Of a stretch of 64,000 bases of DNA, positions 7,962 through 16,326 are shown in pieces. The notes beneath the pieces were generated by a model. That model worked only from the letters and a program-made list of their open reading frames with translations, did not search any database and was not told where the DNA came from. Positions within the stretch are counted from its first letter, which is position 1, and every line of letters starts with the position of its first letter. The stretch lies in contig NZ_CP081000.1 of assembly GCF_019645875.1 (NCBI RefSeq), positions 3,720,001-3,784,000 of the forward strand, given 5' to 3'. The translations under genes and the position numbers were made by a program. The stretch comes from Mycolicibacterium senegalense. Its GTDB lineage: Bacteria; Actinomycetota; Actinomycetes; Mycobacteriales; Mycobacteriaceae.

Positions 7962-9315
7962 AACCGCGCACCCTTTCCCAGTCGGTCACCGCGGAATTGA
8001 AGGCCGCCAATTCGATCCGCGCGTTGTTCAGGTAGTGCTCGACGACGTCGTCCCCGAACGCCGCGCGTGCCACCTCGGACTTCGCGAACAATTCGGCGGC
8101 CTCGGCCAGGGTGGTGGGCAACCGTTGCGCTTCACTGGCATAGGCGTTGCCCGGCAGCGGATCGGGCAACTGCAGCTCATGGTCGATGCCGTGTAGACCG
8201 CCCGCGATCAGCGCCGACACCGCCAGATACTGGTTGACGTCGCCGCCGGGCGCCCGGCATTCCACCCGCAGGCTCGCGCCGTGTCCCACCACCCGCAATG
8301 CGCAGGTGCGGTTGTCCAGGCCCCAGGCGATCGCCGTGGGCGCAAAGCTACCGTCGGCGAACCTCTTGTAGGAGTTGATATTCGGTGCGTAGAACAGGGT
8401 CAGCTCACGCAGTGTGGCCAGCTGGCCGGCGATGAAGCTGCGGAACAGTGGCGACATCCCGTGCGGCCCCGCCTCGTCTGCGAGGACCGCCGAACCGTCC
8501 TCGCCACGCAGCGAGATGTGGATGTGGCAGCTATTACCTTCGCGTTCATCGAATTTCGCCATGAAGGTCAGGCTCTTGCCGTGCTGGTCGGCGATCTCCT
8601 TGGCACCGTTCTTGTAGATGGTGTGGTTGTCACAGGTGCTGCGGGCGTGGTCGTAACGGAAGGCGATCTCCTGCTGGCCGAGGTTGCACTCCCCCTTGAC
8701 CCCTTCGCAGTACAGCCCGGCGCCTTCCATGCCGAGCCGGATGTCCCGCAGCAGCGGCTCCATCCGGGTGGACGCCATCATGGCGTAGTCGACGTTGTAG
8801 TCGCTGGCCGGCGTCAAGTTGCGGTAACCCGAGGCCCAGGCCTCGCGGAAGGTGTTGTCGAACACCATGAATTCCAGCTCGGTTCCGACGTAGGGCACCA
8901 GATCGCGCTCGGCCAACCGGTCGATCTGGCGGTTGAGAATGCTGCGCGGAGCCTGCTCGACGGGGCGACCGTCGAGCCACGACAGATCGGCCATCACCAG
9001 CGCGGTGCCGGGCAGCCACGGGATCAACCGCAAGGTGCTGAAATCGGGGGTCATCACCATGTCGCCGTAGCCCGTGCCCCAACTCGACATCGAATAGCCG
9101 CCGACGGTGTTCATGTCGACGTCGACCGCGAGCAGGTAGTTACAGCACTCCGCACCGTGGGCGGCGACCTCCTCGACGAACAACCGGCCCGAAACCCGCT
9201 TCCCGGTCAACCGGCCCTGCATATCGCAGAAGGCGAGTATCACGGTGTCGATCTCACCCGCCGCGACCATTTGCTCCAGGTCGGCTCGTGCCAGCATGCC
9301 GGGGTTCTGGCTCAT
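7948..9315 (-). CDS. glnA4: glutamine synthetase-like gamma-glutamyl-amine ligase (GlnA4 type)
   Basis: 455-residue glutamine synthetase-fold protein. The catalytic-domain motifs are present in divergent form: VGTELEFMVFD, NSCHIHISL in place of the usual GSGMH(V/I)H, and NRTCALRV followed by RVECRAPGGDVNQYL instead of the ANPY signature. Such proteins ligate glutamate to amines rather than ammonia; Streptomyces GlnA4 makes gamma-glutamylethanolamide. The frame is open for 38 codons further upstream, but AGGAGGG at 9323 to 9329, 7 nt before the ATG at 9315, fixes this start. It is the first gene of a five-gene operon divergent from a permease. The amine substrate is not known. Confidence 0.88.
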   Translation of the reverse strand: MSQNPGMLARADLEQMVAAGEIDTVILAFCDMQGRLTGKRVSGRLFVEEVAAHGAECCNYLLAVDVDMNTVGGYSMSSWGTGYGDMVMTPDFSTLRLIPWLPGTALVMADLSWLDGRPVEQAPRSILNRQIDRLAERDLVPYVGTELEFMVFDNTFREAWASGYRNLTPASDYNVDYAMMASTRMEPLLRDIRLGMEGAGLYCEGVKGECNLGQQEIAFRYDHARSTCDNHTIYKNGAKEIADQHGKSLTFMAKFDEREGNSCHIHISLRGEDGSAVLADEAGPHGMSPLFRSFIAGQLATLRELTLFYAPNINSYKRFADGSFAPTAIAWGLDNRTCALRVVGHGASLRVECRAPGGDVNQYLAVSALIAGGLHGIDHELQLPDPLPGNAYASEAQRLPTTLAEAAELFAKSEVARAAFGDDVVEHYLNNARIELAAFNSAVTDWERVRGFERL

Positions 9316-9446
9316 TTGCGCACCCTCCTGCCCCTGTGGGCTTCGGTGGCCAACCTGGCGTCCAGCCGACCATTGCATTGGCGATGACGTGATGATCGTG
9401 CCCCGATTTAGCATGATTGTCACGTCCAAAAGGTAGGACAGCAGAC

Positions 9447-9462
9447 CAATAACGCTCTATTG
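9447..9462. promoter_or_regulatory. inverted repeat in the glnA4/permease divergent promoter
   Basis: CAATA at 9447 to 9451 and TATTG at 9458 to 9462 flank a 6-nt spacer, 44 nt upstream of the permease start and 132 nt upstream of the glnA4-like start. The flanking GAC and TCC partly extend the symmetry. It lies in the only divergent control region of the amine cluster, so it is a candidate operator for the GntR regulator at 4295 to 5050. It does not obviously match a FadR-type TGGTnnnACCA core. Confidence 0.3.
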
Positions 9463-9505
9463 TCCGTGTGCAGACCGCCCACCGCCCTGCACATGAGGAG
9501 CCGCC

Positions 9506-11095
9506 ATGCCCGAGGGGCACGAAGATCTCACCGAACACCTTTCCGACGACGAACAACATCTCGCCAAGCTTGGGTACGTCCAGGAACTCTCACGGTCCTG
9601 GTCCGGATTCTCCAACTTCGCGATCTCCTTCTCGATCATCTCGATCCTGGCGGGTTGCTTCACCTCGTTCGGGCTCGGCTGGAACAACGGCGGCCCAGCC
9701 GCCATCGCCTGGGGCTGGCCGATCGTCTCGGTGTTCATCCTGATCATCGGGTTCTGCCTGGCCGAACTGGTCTCCGCCTACCCCACCTCGGGCGGGATCT
9801 ATTGGTGGGCCGCCAAACTCGGCGGACCCAAGGCCGGCTTCTACACCGGCTGGCTCAACCTCATCGGCCTGATCGCGATCCTGGCGTCGGTGTCCTACGG
9901 CAGCGCGACATTCCTGGACCTCACCCTCGGGACATTCAGTGAATCTTGGCTCGCCGGCTACAGCCTGACCCGGGTGTTCATCATGTTCCTGATCATCCTG
10001 GCGGTATCGGCGGTGATCAACATCTTCTCGTCACACCTGCTGGCCGTCATCAACAACGTCTCGGTGTGGTGGCACGTCGCCGGCGCAACCGCGGTCATCG
10101 CCATCCTGTGGCTGCTGCCCGAGCAACATGCCAGTGTCTCCGACGTTTTCGCCAAGACCATCAACAACTCCGGAATCTTCTCCGGCTCCACATCCGGTTG
10201 GGGCTTCCTGCTGTTCGTACTGCCCATCTCGGCGATCCTCACGCAGTACACGATCACCGGATACGACGCGTCGGCGCACCTGTCCGAAGAGACCAAGAGC
10301 GCGGCCAACGCCGCCGCGAAGGGCATCTGGCAGTCGATCTTCTACTCGGCCATCGGTGGCTGGATCTTGTTGCTCTCGTTCCTGTTCGCGGTGCAGAACT
10401 CCGACGAGGTGTCCGCCAACGGCGGTGCAGTAGCGACGATCTTCACCCAGGCGCTGGGATCCAAGTGGGCCGGAGTGGTGCTGCTGATCGCCACCGCCGG
10501 TCAGCTGTTCTGCACCACTGCCTGCCAGACCAGCGCCTCGCGCATGCTGTTCGCTTTCAGCCGCGACCGTGCCGTCCCCGGACACCAGTTGTGGTCGAAG
10601 GTCAATGCCACCCGGGTGCCCGCCAACGCCGTCATCATCACCGCGGTGATCGCGGCGATCATCACGCTGCCCGCCATCGTGCCGGTGAAGATTCCCGTCA
10701 ACGGCGTGGAAGTTCCCTCGCCGGTGGCGTTCTACGCCGTCGTCTCGATCGGCGTGGTCGGGCTGTACCTGTGCTTCGCGGTGCCCATCTATTACCGGTG
10801 GAAGGCCGGTGACTCCTTCGAGCAGGGCAAGTGGAACGTCGGTGAAAAGTACAAGTGGATGGCGCCGATAGCCATCGTCGAGATCATCGTCACCTCGATC
10901 ATCGCGATGTTCCCGACCTCCCTGGGCGGCATGCCGTGGGATCCGAGCTTCCAGTGGAAGTTCGTGAACTACACCCCACTGCTGGTCGGCGGTGTGCTGG
11001 TGCTGCTGTTCGCCTACTGGCACGTGTCGGTGAAGCACTGGTTCACCGGTCCGATCAAGCAGGTCGACGCCGCGGCCGCAGAACTGCAGAGCTGA
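9506..11095 (+). CDS. amino acid/amine permease, APC superfamily
   Basis: 529-residue integral membrane transporter with about twelve predicted membrane helices. The first helix region contains FAISFSIISILAGCFTSFG and AELVSAYPTSGGIYWW lies in helix two to three, both typical of the APC family (GABA permease/choline-polyamine group). A later helix carries TGYDASAHLSEETKSA, the conserved loop of BAT1/GabP-like permeases. GAGGAG precedes the ATG by 5 nt. It is transcribed divergently from the glnA4-like operon and presumably imports the amine that operon degrades. No downstream partner: the next gene is convergent, with its stop codon 1 nt away. Confidence 0.9.
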   Translation: MPEGHEDLTEHLSDDEQHLAKLGYVQELSRSWSGFSNFAISFSIISILAGCFTSFGLGWNNGGPAAIAWGWPIVSVFILIIGFCLAELVSAYPTSGGIYWWAAKLGGPKAGFYTGWLNLIGLIAILASVSYGSATFLDLTLGTFSESWLAGYSLTRVFIMFLIILAVSAVINIFSSHLLAVINNVSVWWHVAGATAVIAILWLLPEQHASVSDVFAKTINNSGIFSGSTSGWGFLLFVLPISAILTQYTITGYDASAHLSEETKSAANAAAKGIWQSIFYSAIGGWILLLSFLFAVQNSDEVSANGGAVATIFTQALGSKWAGVVLLIATAGQLFCTTACQTSASRMLFAFSRDRAVPGHQLWSKVNATRVPANAVIITAVIAAIITLPAIVPVKIPVNGVEVPSPVAFYAVVSIGVVGLYLCFAVPIYYRWKAGDSFEQGKWNVGEKYKWMAPIAIVEIIVTSIIAMFPTSLGGMPWDPSFQWKFVNYTPLLVGGVLVLLFAYWHVSVKHWFTGPIKQVDAAAAELQS

Positions 11096-11096
11096 A

Positions 11097-14000
11097 TCAC
11101 CCGAGCAGTTCGCGGATGTCGGAGGCCGAGATGGCCGAGCCGAACAGATCCCCGTCGTCGACCACGGCGTCGAACAGGGCCCGCTTGCGGTCCTGCAGCG
11201 CCACCACCTTCTCCTCGATGGTGTCTCCAGCGACCAGACGGTAGACGGTGACCGGCCGGGTCTGCCCGATGCGGTGGGCCCGGTCGACGGCCTGAGCTTC
11301 GGCGGCCGGGCTCCACCACGGGTCGCACAGGAAGCAGTAGTCGGCGGCGGTGAGGTTGAGCCCGAATCCGCCGGCTTTCAGGCTGATCAGGAACACCTGC
11401 GTGGCGCCCGCACCGAACTCCTCGATGGCGCTGGCCCTTCCGTCGGAGTCGACCGATCCGTCCAGGTAGCTGTAGGCGATACCCGCCGAATCCAGATGTG
11501 ATCGGACGATGCCGAGGAATCCGGTGAACTGGCTGAATACCAGCGCGCTGTGACCCTCGGCAACCAACTGATCGAGTTGCTCGACGAGGAAGTCGATCTT
11601 GGCCGAACCCACCGAACGAGCGGAGTCGTCGACCAATCCGGGATGCAGACTGAGCTGCCGCAGCAAGGTCAGCGACCTGAAGATCTGGAACCGGTTCTTC
11701 TCCCAATCCCCCAGCAGACCCAGCACCTTCTGCCGCTCGCGAGCCAACCGTGTGTCGTAGATCTTGCGGTGCTTGGCGTTCAGCCCGATGGTGAGCACCT
11801 GCTCACTCTTGCTCGGAAGCTCGCTGATCACCTGGCTTTTCGTGCGACGTAACAACACCGGTTTGATCCGCCTGCGCAACACCGGGAGCAGGTCGGGCGC
11901 CTGACCCGATTCGATGGGCTTTCGGAAGTAGGTTTCGAAGACCTTCGGAGACGGGAAGATCCCGGGCACCGTGATCGAGAGCAACGACCACAGTTCCATC
12001 AGGTTGTTCTCCATCGGCGTGCCGGTGATGGCCAATTTGAACGGCACGTCGAGCAGCCGGGCGGCCTGGTGCGTCTTGCTGTGGTGGTTCTTCACGAACT
12101 GCGCTTCGTCGAGAACCATTCCGGCCCACTGGATTTGTGAATACGCGGCAACATCCATGCGCAGCAGCGTGTAGGACGTGACGACGATATCCGCCTCGGC
12201 CACCTGTTCGGCCAATCCCACGGCTGCCCGTGCGTCGGTCGAGGTCACCACCACGGCGTTGAGTCCAGGGGTGAACTTCTGGCATTCGGCCACCCAGTTG
12301 CGCGCCACGCTGGTCGGCGCCACCACCAGGAACTTGCCCGCGCCCCCGGACACGGCACGGGTGATGAGCGCCAACGTCTGCACGGTCTTCCCCAGGCCCA
12401 TGTCGTCGGCGAGCACCCCGCCGATTCCGTTGTCCCACAGGAACGACAACCAGTCCAGCCCGTCGCGCTGGTAGTCGCGGAGTTCGGCAACGAGCCCCGC
12501 AGGCGGGTCGACGGGCACCGGAGGACGGGCCGCGGCCAGCCGCGCCAGGTTGGCCCGCCACCGGGCGAGCTGATCGTCGACGACACCGAGCTCGAGCAGT
12601 TCGTCCCACAGAGTGATGTTCAGCGACGCGGCGTTGACCCGGTCCCCATCGATCTCGCCGAGTGCCCGCGCCTCGTCGAGCAACGCCCTCAACCGGACCA
12701 GCTCAGGTGTGTCCAACCGAAAGTAGATTCCCGACGGCAACAACATATGCGTTGCGCCTGAAGCTAATTCACGGATGACGTCGGGCAGCGCCACGGTCTC
12801 ACCGTCCACGCTCACCGTGACGTTCAGGCTGAACCAGTCGCCCGGACCAGAGGTGTCTCCGGAGAACGACACCACCGGATCGGCACCCGCGGCTCGGTAC
12901 CGGCTGTCGGCATCGACGATCAGATCTGCGTAACAGTCCAACTGCGGCAGGGTGTGGTCACACAACACCGCGGCCTCCACCGCGGTGAGATCGACCCCGC
13001 CCAGCAGCGTGCGCCGGGACGCCACCGAGACCGCATCCACAGCGCTGGCGGCGTTGACGATGGCCCGCAACTCGTGGACGGCCTCCGCGTCGAGCGTCGT
13101 GGAGACCCACCGGTTGACATGTTGCGAGGCTTGACGTTTCCAGTCATGTGCGGCCGCTGCCACCGCCTGCAAAGCGGGCAGCAACCGCTGCCAGAGCTCC
13201 TCCTCGGCCGCCGCATCGCGGTACCCGATCAGCCCGGCCGAGGACAACGGGTCGAAGTCGTGATGCTGATCGTTGACCTCATACCGCGTGCTCCAGAAGA
13301 CCCGCGCCCCACCGTCGACGACCTTGACCGTCAGCGCCGGTCTGGGACCACTGATGGTCGGCGGGACGAACAGGCCCTCGGCGACTTCCAGGTCCACGGT
13401 GCCGGCCAGGCGCGGCAGGATGTCTACCGCGAGTTCGCGTCCCATGTCGGCCGGGATGTGCACCTGTTCCCGGTGCCCCAGCAGTTCGGCCATGGTGCGG
13501 CCCGGCACCGGATCGAAGGCGCCCAGGCGCAACACCGAATCGACAAGTTGAAACATTCCGTGCGGGGCCGGCATCCCGATCAATCCGACACCGTCGGGGT
13601 CACTGTCCTGCCCGTCGACGATCAGCGCCACCGACATGACCGCACCGCCGCCGCCCGCTGCCGCGAAGTCCAGCCGCAGATGGACGTTCTTGACCAACTC
13701 GACCGCACTGATGCCGCCGGCGGCGTCGGCCAGGACGGTCACCCCGACATCCAGCACCTCGGCCAGCCGGGGCCACAGAGTGGCCGGCATGCCGTTGAGA
13801 ACCATCGCGTCGCCGCCGCGCGGCTCGGAATACCGCACGACCTCCGACACCAGCGCCCGCACCGCCCGGTACTGGTCGCGATCGAACTCGCCGGGGTCGG
13901 GATGGTCGGCGAGGCGCCGCCAGGTCAATGCGCGAGTGATCCAGGTACCCCGTTTGCCGAGGCTCAGGGGGCGCAGCAGCAGCGACGTACCCGGGCGGTA

Positions 14001-14423
14001 GCGGGTCGGGCCGCTCACCGAGAATTCCAGCGCGATCGGTTTGCCACCGCCCTCAGGCACCGCGACTTCGTCGAGCACCTTGTCGAGCACATAGCGCCAG
14101 CGCTCGATCGGAGGCTGCGCCGGGTCGGCAGGCACAACCGTCAACACCAGGGCGACCGCATGTTTGCAGAACGACCCGACCGGGCATGAACACAAAGCCC
14201 AGTCGACGACGGGCCGACTTCCCGGCGAGAGCCCGACCTCAAGGACGTACAACTGACCATGCGAGCCCACACACCGTCCGCGCACCAAGCGCTCGACGGG
14301 ATCGAACTCGGCGTCGCGGACGCGGCCTTCGGCGGCGTAGCGTTCACCCCGGACGGTCGCCTGCGCGCCGAAATCGCGAATCAGCTCGTCACGGGCTATC
14401 CCGAAGCCGAATCCAGGCCTCAT
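11097..14423 (-). CDS. helZ: SWIM zinc-finger SNF2-family helicase
   Basis: 1,108-residue Swi2/Snf2 ATPase similar in layout to M. tuberculosis HelZ (Rv2101). A SWIM zinc finger with Cys78, Cys80, Cys86 and His88 lies near the N terminus. A long middle region follows, then the two RecA-like lobes: Walker A ADDMGLGKT, Walker B LDEAQ, and motifs V and VI in LISLKAGGFGLNLT and DRAHRIGQ. Such proteins are DNA translocases involved in repair or remodelling; the mycobacterial role is not established. It stands alone between a convergent permease and the divergent asparagine synthetase-like gene. Confidence 0.92.
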   Translation of the reverse strand: MRPGFGFGIARDELIRDFGAQATVRGERYAAEGRVRDAEFDPVERLVRGRCVGSHGQLYVLEVGLSPGSRPVVDWALCSCPVGSFCKHAVALVLTVVPADPAQPPIERWRYVLDKVLDEVAVPEGGGKPIALEFSVSGPTRYRPGTSLLLRPLSLGKRGTWITRALTWRRLADHPDPGEFDRDQYRAVRALVSEVVRYSEPRGGDAMVLNGMPATLWPRLAEVLDVGVTVLADAAGGISAVELVKNVHLRLDFAAAGGGGAVMSVALIVDGQDSDPDGVGLIGMPAPHGMFQLVDSVLRLGAFDPVPGRTMAELLGHREQVHIPADMGRELAVDILPRLAGTVDLEVAEGLFVPPTISGPRPALTVKVVDGGARVFWSTRYEVNDQHHDFDPLSSAGLIGYRDAAAEEELWQRLLPALQAVAAAAHDWKRQASQHVNRWVSTTLDAEAVHELRAIVNAASAVDAVSVASRRTLLGGVDLTAVEAAVLCDHTLPQLDCYADLIVDADSRYRAAGADPVVSFSGDTSGPGDWFSLNVTVSVDGETVALPDVIRELASGATHMLLPSGIYFRLDTPELVRLRALLDEARALGEIDGDRVNAASLNITLWDELLELGVVDDQLARWRANLARLAAARPPVPVDPPAGLVAELRDYQRDGLDWLSFLWDNGIGGVLADDMGLGKTVQTLALITRAVSGGAGKFLVVAPTSVARNWVAECQKFTPGLNAVVVTSTDARAAVGLAEQVAEADIVVTSYTLLRMDVAAYSQIQWAGMVLDEAQFVKNHHSKTHQAARLLDVPFKLAITGTPMENNLMELWSLLSITVPGIFPSPKVFETYFRKPIESGQAPDLLPVLRRRIKPVLLRRTKSQVISELPSKSEQVLTIGLNAKHRKIYDTRLARERQKVLGLLGDWEKNRFQIFRSLTLLRQLSLHPGLVDDSARSVGSAKIDFLVEQLDQLVAEGHSALVFSQFTGFLGIVRSHLDSAGIAYSYLDGSVDSDGRASAIEEFGAGATQVFLISLKAGGFGLNLTAADYCFLCDPWWSPAAEAQAVDRAHRIGQTRPVTVYRLVAGDTIEEKVVALQDRKRALFDAVVDDGDLFGSAISASDIRELLG

Positions 14424-14520
14424 ATGAGGAGAATAGGGCCACCTTCCGACATGTCCTGGTCACGCACTCGACACACCGTCGGTGGCGCACCTTCTCCGGA
14501 TCCTGTGTAGGGTCGAACTG

Positions 14521-16326
14521 ATGTGTGGAGCCGCCGGGGAGGTGCGTCTCGATGGCCGGACACCGGATATTTCAGCGGTGTCGGCCATGGCAGACGCGAT
14601 GGCACCCAGGGGTCCGGACGCGGCCGGTGTGTGGTCGCAAGGCCGGGTCGCGCTGGGTCACCGCCGCCTGAAAATCATTGACCTGACCGAAGCGGGCGCC
14701 CAGCCCATGGTCGATCCCGAACTCGGATTGACCGTTTGCTGGAACGGCTGCATCTACAACTACCAAGAGCTGCGCCGAGAGCTGTCGGGACATGGGTACC
14801 GCTTCTTCTCGCACAGCGACACCGAGGTGCTGCTCAAGGCCTATCACCACTGGGGTGACCGGTTCGTCGAGCACCTGATGGGGATGTTCGCGTTCGCGAT
14901 CGTCGAGCGCGACACCGGCCGGGTGCTGTTGGGCCGCGATCGGCTGGGCATCAAGCCGCTGTACATCACCGAGGACAACCATCGGATCCGGTTCGCCTCA
15001 TCGCTGCCGGCGCTGCTGGCAGGCGGCGGTGTCGACACCCGCATCGACCCGATCGCACTGCACCACTACCTGACGTTCCACTCGGTGGTGCCGCCCCCGC
15101 TGACCATCCTGCAGGGCATCAAGAAGGTGCCGCCGGCGTCGGTGGTCGCGATCGAACCCGACGGTAGCCGGCACACCACGGTGTACTGGTCGCCGGACTT
15201 CACCCGCCACGCCGATCGAGCGGACTGGTCGGAACGGGATTGGGAGGACGCGGTACTGGAGTCGCTGCGGCGCGCGGTCGAGCGCCGACTGGTGGCCGAC
15301 GTACCGGTCGGATGTCTGCTGTCCGGCGGTGTCGACTCTTCCCTGATCGTCGGGCTGCTCGCCGAGGCGGGCCAGCACGGCCTGTCAACGTTCTCGATCG
15401 GTTTCGAGTCTGTCGGCGGGGTCGCCGGTGACGAGTTCAAATACTCCGACATCGTCGCCGAGCATTTCGACACCGACCATCATCAGATCCGCATCGGCAC
15501 CGACCGCATGCTGCCCGCCCTCGACGGCGCGATAGCCGCCATGAGCGAACCCATGGTCAGCCATGACTGCGTGGCCTTCTACCTGCTCAGCCAGGAGGTC
15601 GCCAAGCACGTCAAGGTGGTGCAGTCCGGGCAGGGTGCCGACGAGGTGTTCGCCGGCTACCACTGGTATCCGCCGATGGCAGAACCGGGCGCGGCCGACC
15701 TCGAAGGCTCGGTGGCCAGCTACCGCGGGGCGTTCTTCGACCGCGACAGCGCCGGGGTGAGCGCGCTGATCAGCGACGCCTACCGGGCCGACGGCGATCC
15801 CAGCGGGGTGTTCGTCACCGATCACTTCGCCGCGGCGGGCGCGCAGACCGGCGTGGACCGGGCGCTGCGGCTGGACACCACGGTGATGCTGGTCGACGAC
15901 CCGGTCAAGCGCGTGGACAACATGACCATGGCGTGGGGCCTGGAAGGCCGCGTGCCGTTCCTCGATCACGAGCTCGTCGAGCTGGCTGCCACCTGCCCTC
16001 CCGGCCTCAAGACCGCGTACGGGGGCAAGGGCGTGCTCAAACAAGCTGCGCGGCGCGTGATTCCGGCAGCCGTGATCGATCGCCCGAAGGGATACTTCCC
16101 GGTCCCGGCGCTGACCCACCTCGAGGGGCCGTATCTGGACATGGTCCGGAATGCGCTCTACGCGCCGGAAGCCAAGGAGCGCGGCCTGTTTCGTCCCGAG
16201 GCCGTCGACCGGTTACTGGCCGATCCGAACGGCAGGCTGACCCCGCTGCGGGGCAACGAGTTGTGGCAGATCGCGCTGCTGGAGTTGTGGTTGCAGCGCC
16301 ACGGTGTGACGGGGGCTGCGGCGTGA
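14521..16326 (+). CDS. asnO: N-acetylglutaminylglutamine amidotransferase (asparagine synthetase family)
   Basis: 601-residue enzyme with an N-terminal class II glutaminase domain and a C-terminal asparagine synthetase domain. The ATG at 14521 gives Met-Cys-Gly, so Cys2 becomes the catalytic N-terminal nucleophile; the longer open frame from 14482 would bury it and is rejected. The PP-loop SGGVDSS is at 268 to 274. It overlaps by GTGA with a GNAT/ATP-grasp synthetase gene. This pairing matches the asnO/ngg system that makes N-acetylglutaminylglutamine amide, an osmoprotectant. Its role would be the final amidation using glutamine. Confidence 0.88.
   Translation: MCGAAGEVRLDGRTPDISAVSAMADAMAPRGPDAAGVWSQGRVALGHRRLKIIDLTEAGAQPMVDPELGLTVCWNGCIYNYQELRRELSGHGYRFFSHSDTEVLLKAYHHWGDRFVEHLMGMFAFAIVERDTGRVLLGRDRLGIKPLYITEDNHRIRFASSLPALLAGGGVDTRIDPIALHHYLTFHSVVPPPLTILQGIKKVPPASVVAIEPDGSRHTTVYWSPDFTRHADRADWSERDWEDAVLESLRRAVERRLVADVPVGCLLSGGVDSSLIVGLLAEAGQHGLSTFSIGFESVGGVAGDEFKYSDIVAEHFDTDHHQIRIGTDRMLPALDGAIAAMSEPMVSHDCVAFYLLSQEVAKHVKVVQSGQGADEVFAGYHWYPPMAEPGAADLEGSVASYRGAFFDRDSAGVSALISDAYRADGDPSGVFVTDHFAAAGAQTGVDRALRLDTTVMLVDDPVKRVDNMTMAWGLEGRVPFLDHELVELAATCPPGLKTAYGGKGVLKQAARRVIPAAVIDRPKGYFPVPALTHLEGPYLDMVRNALYAPEAKERGLFRPEAVDRLLADPNGRLTPLRGNELWQIALLELWLQRHGVTGAAA

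Noticed and set aside
9316..9429. 38-codon N-terminal extension of the GlnA4-like frame
   Set aside because: A strong AGGAGGG site precedes the internal ATG at 9315, and the extension has no family similarity.
14482..14520. Upstream extension of the asnO frame
   Set aside because: It would place 13 residues before the Cys2 nucleophile, which must be N-terminal for class II glutaminase activity.
15933..16322. 130-codon extension of the ngg frame inside asnO
   Set aside because: It overlaps the well-supported end of asnO and has no GNAT similarity; the GTGA overlap at 16323 is the usual coupling.
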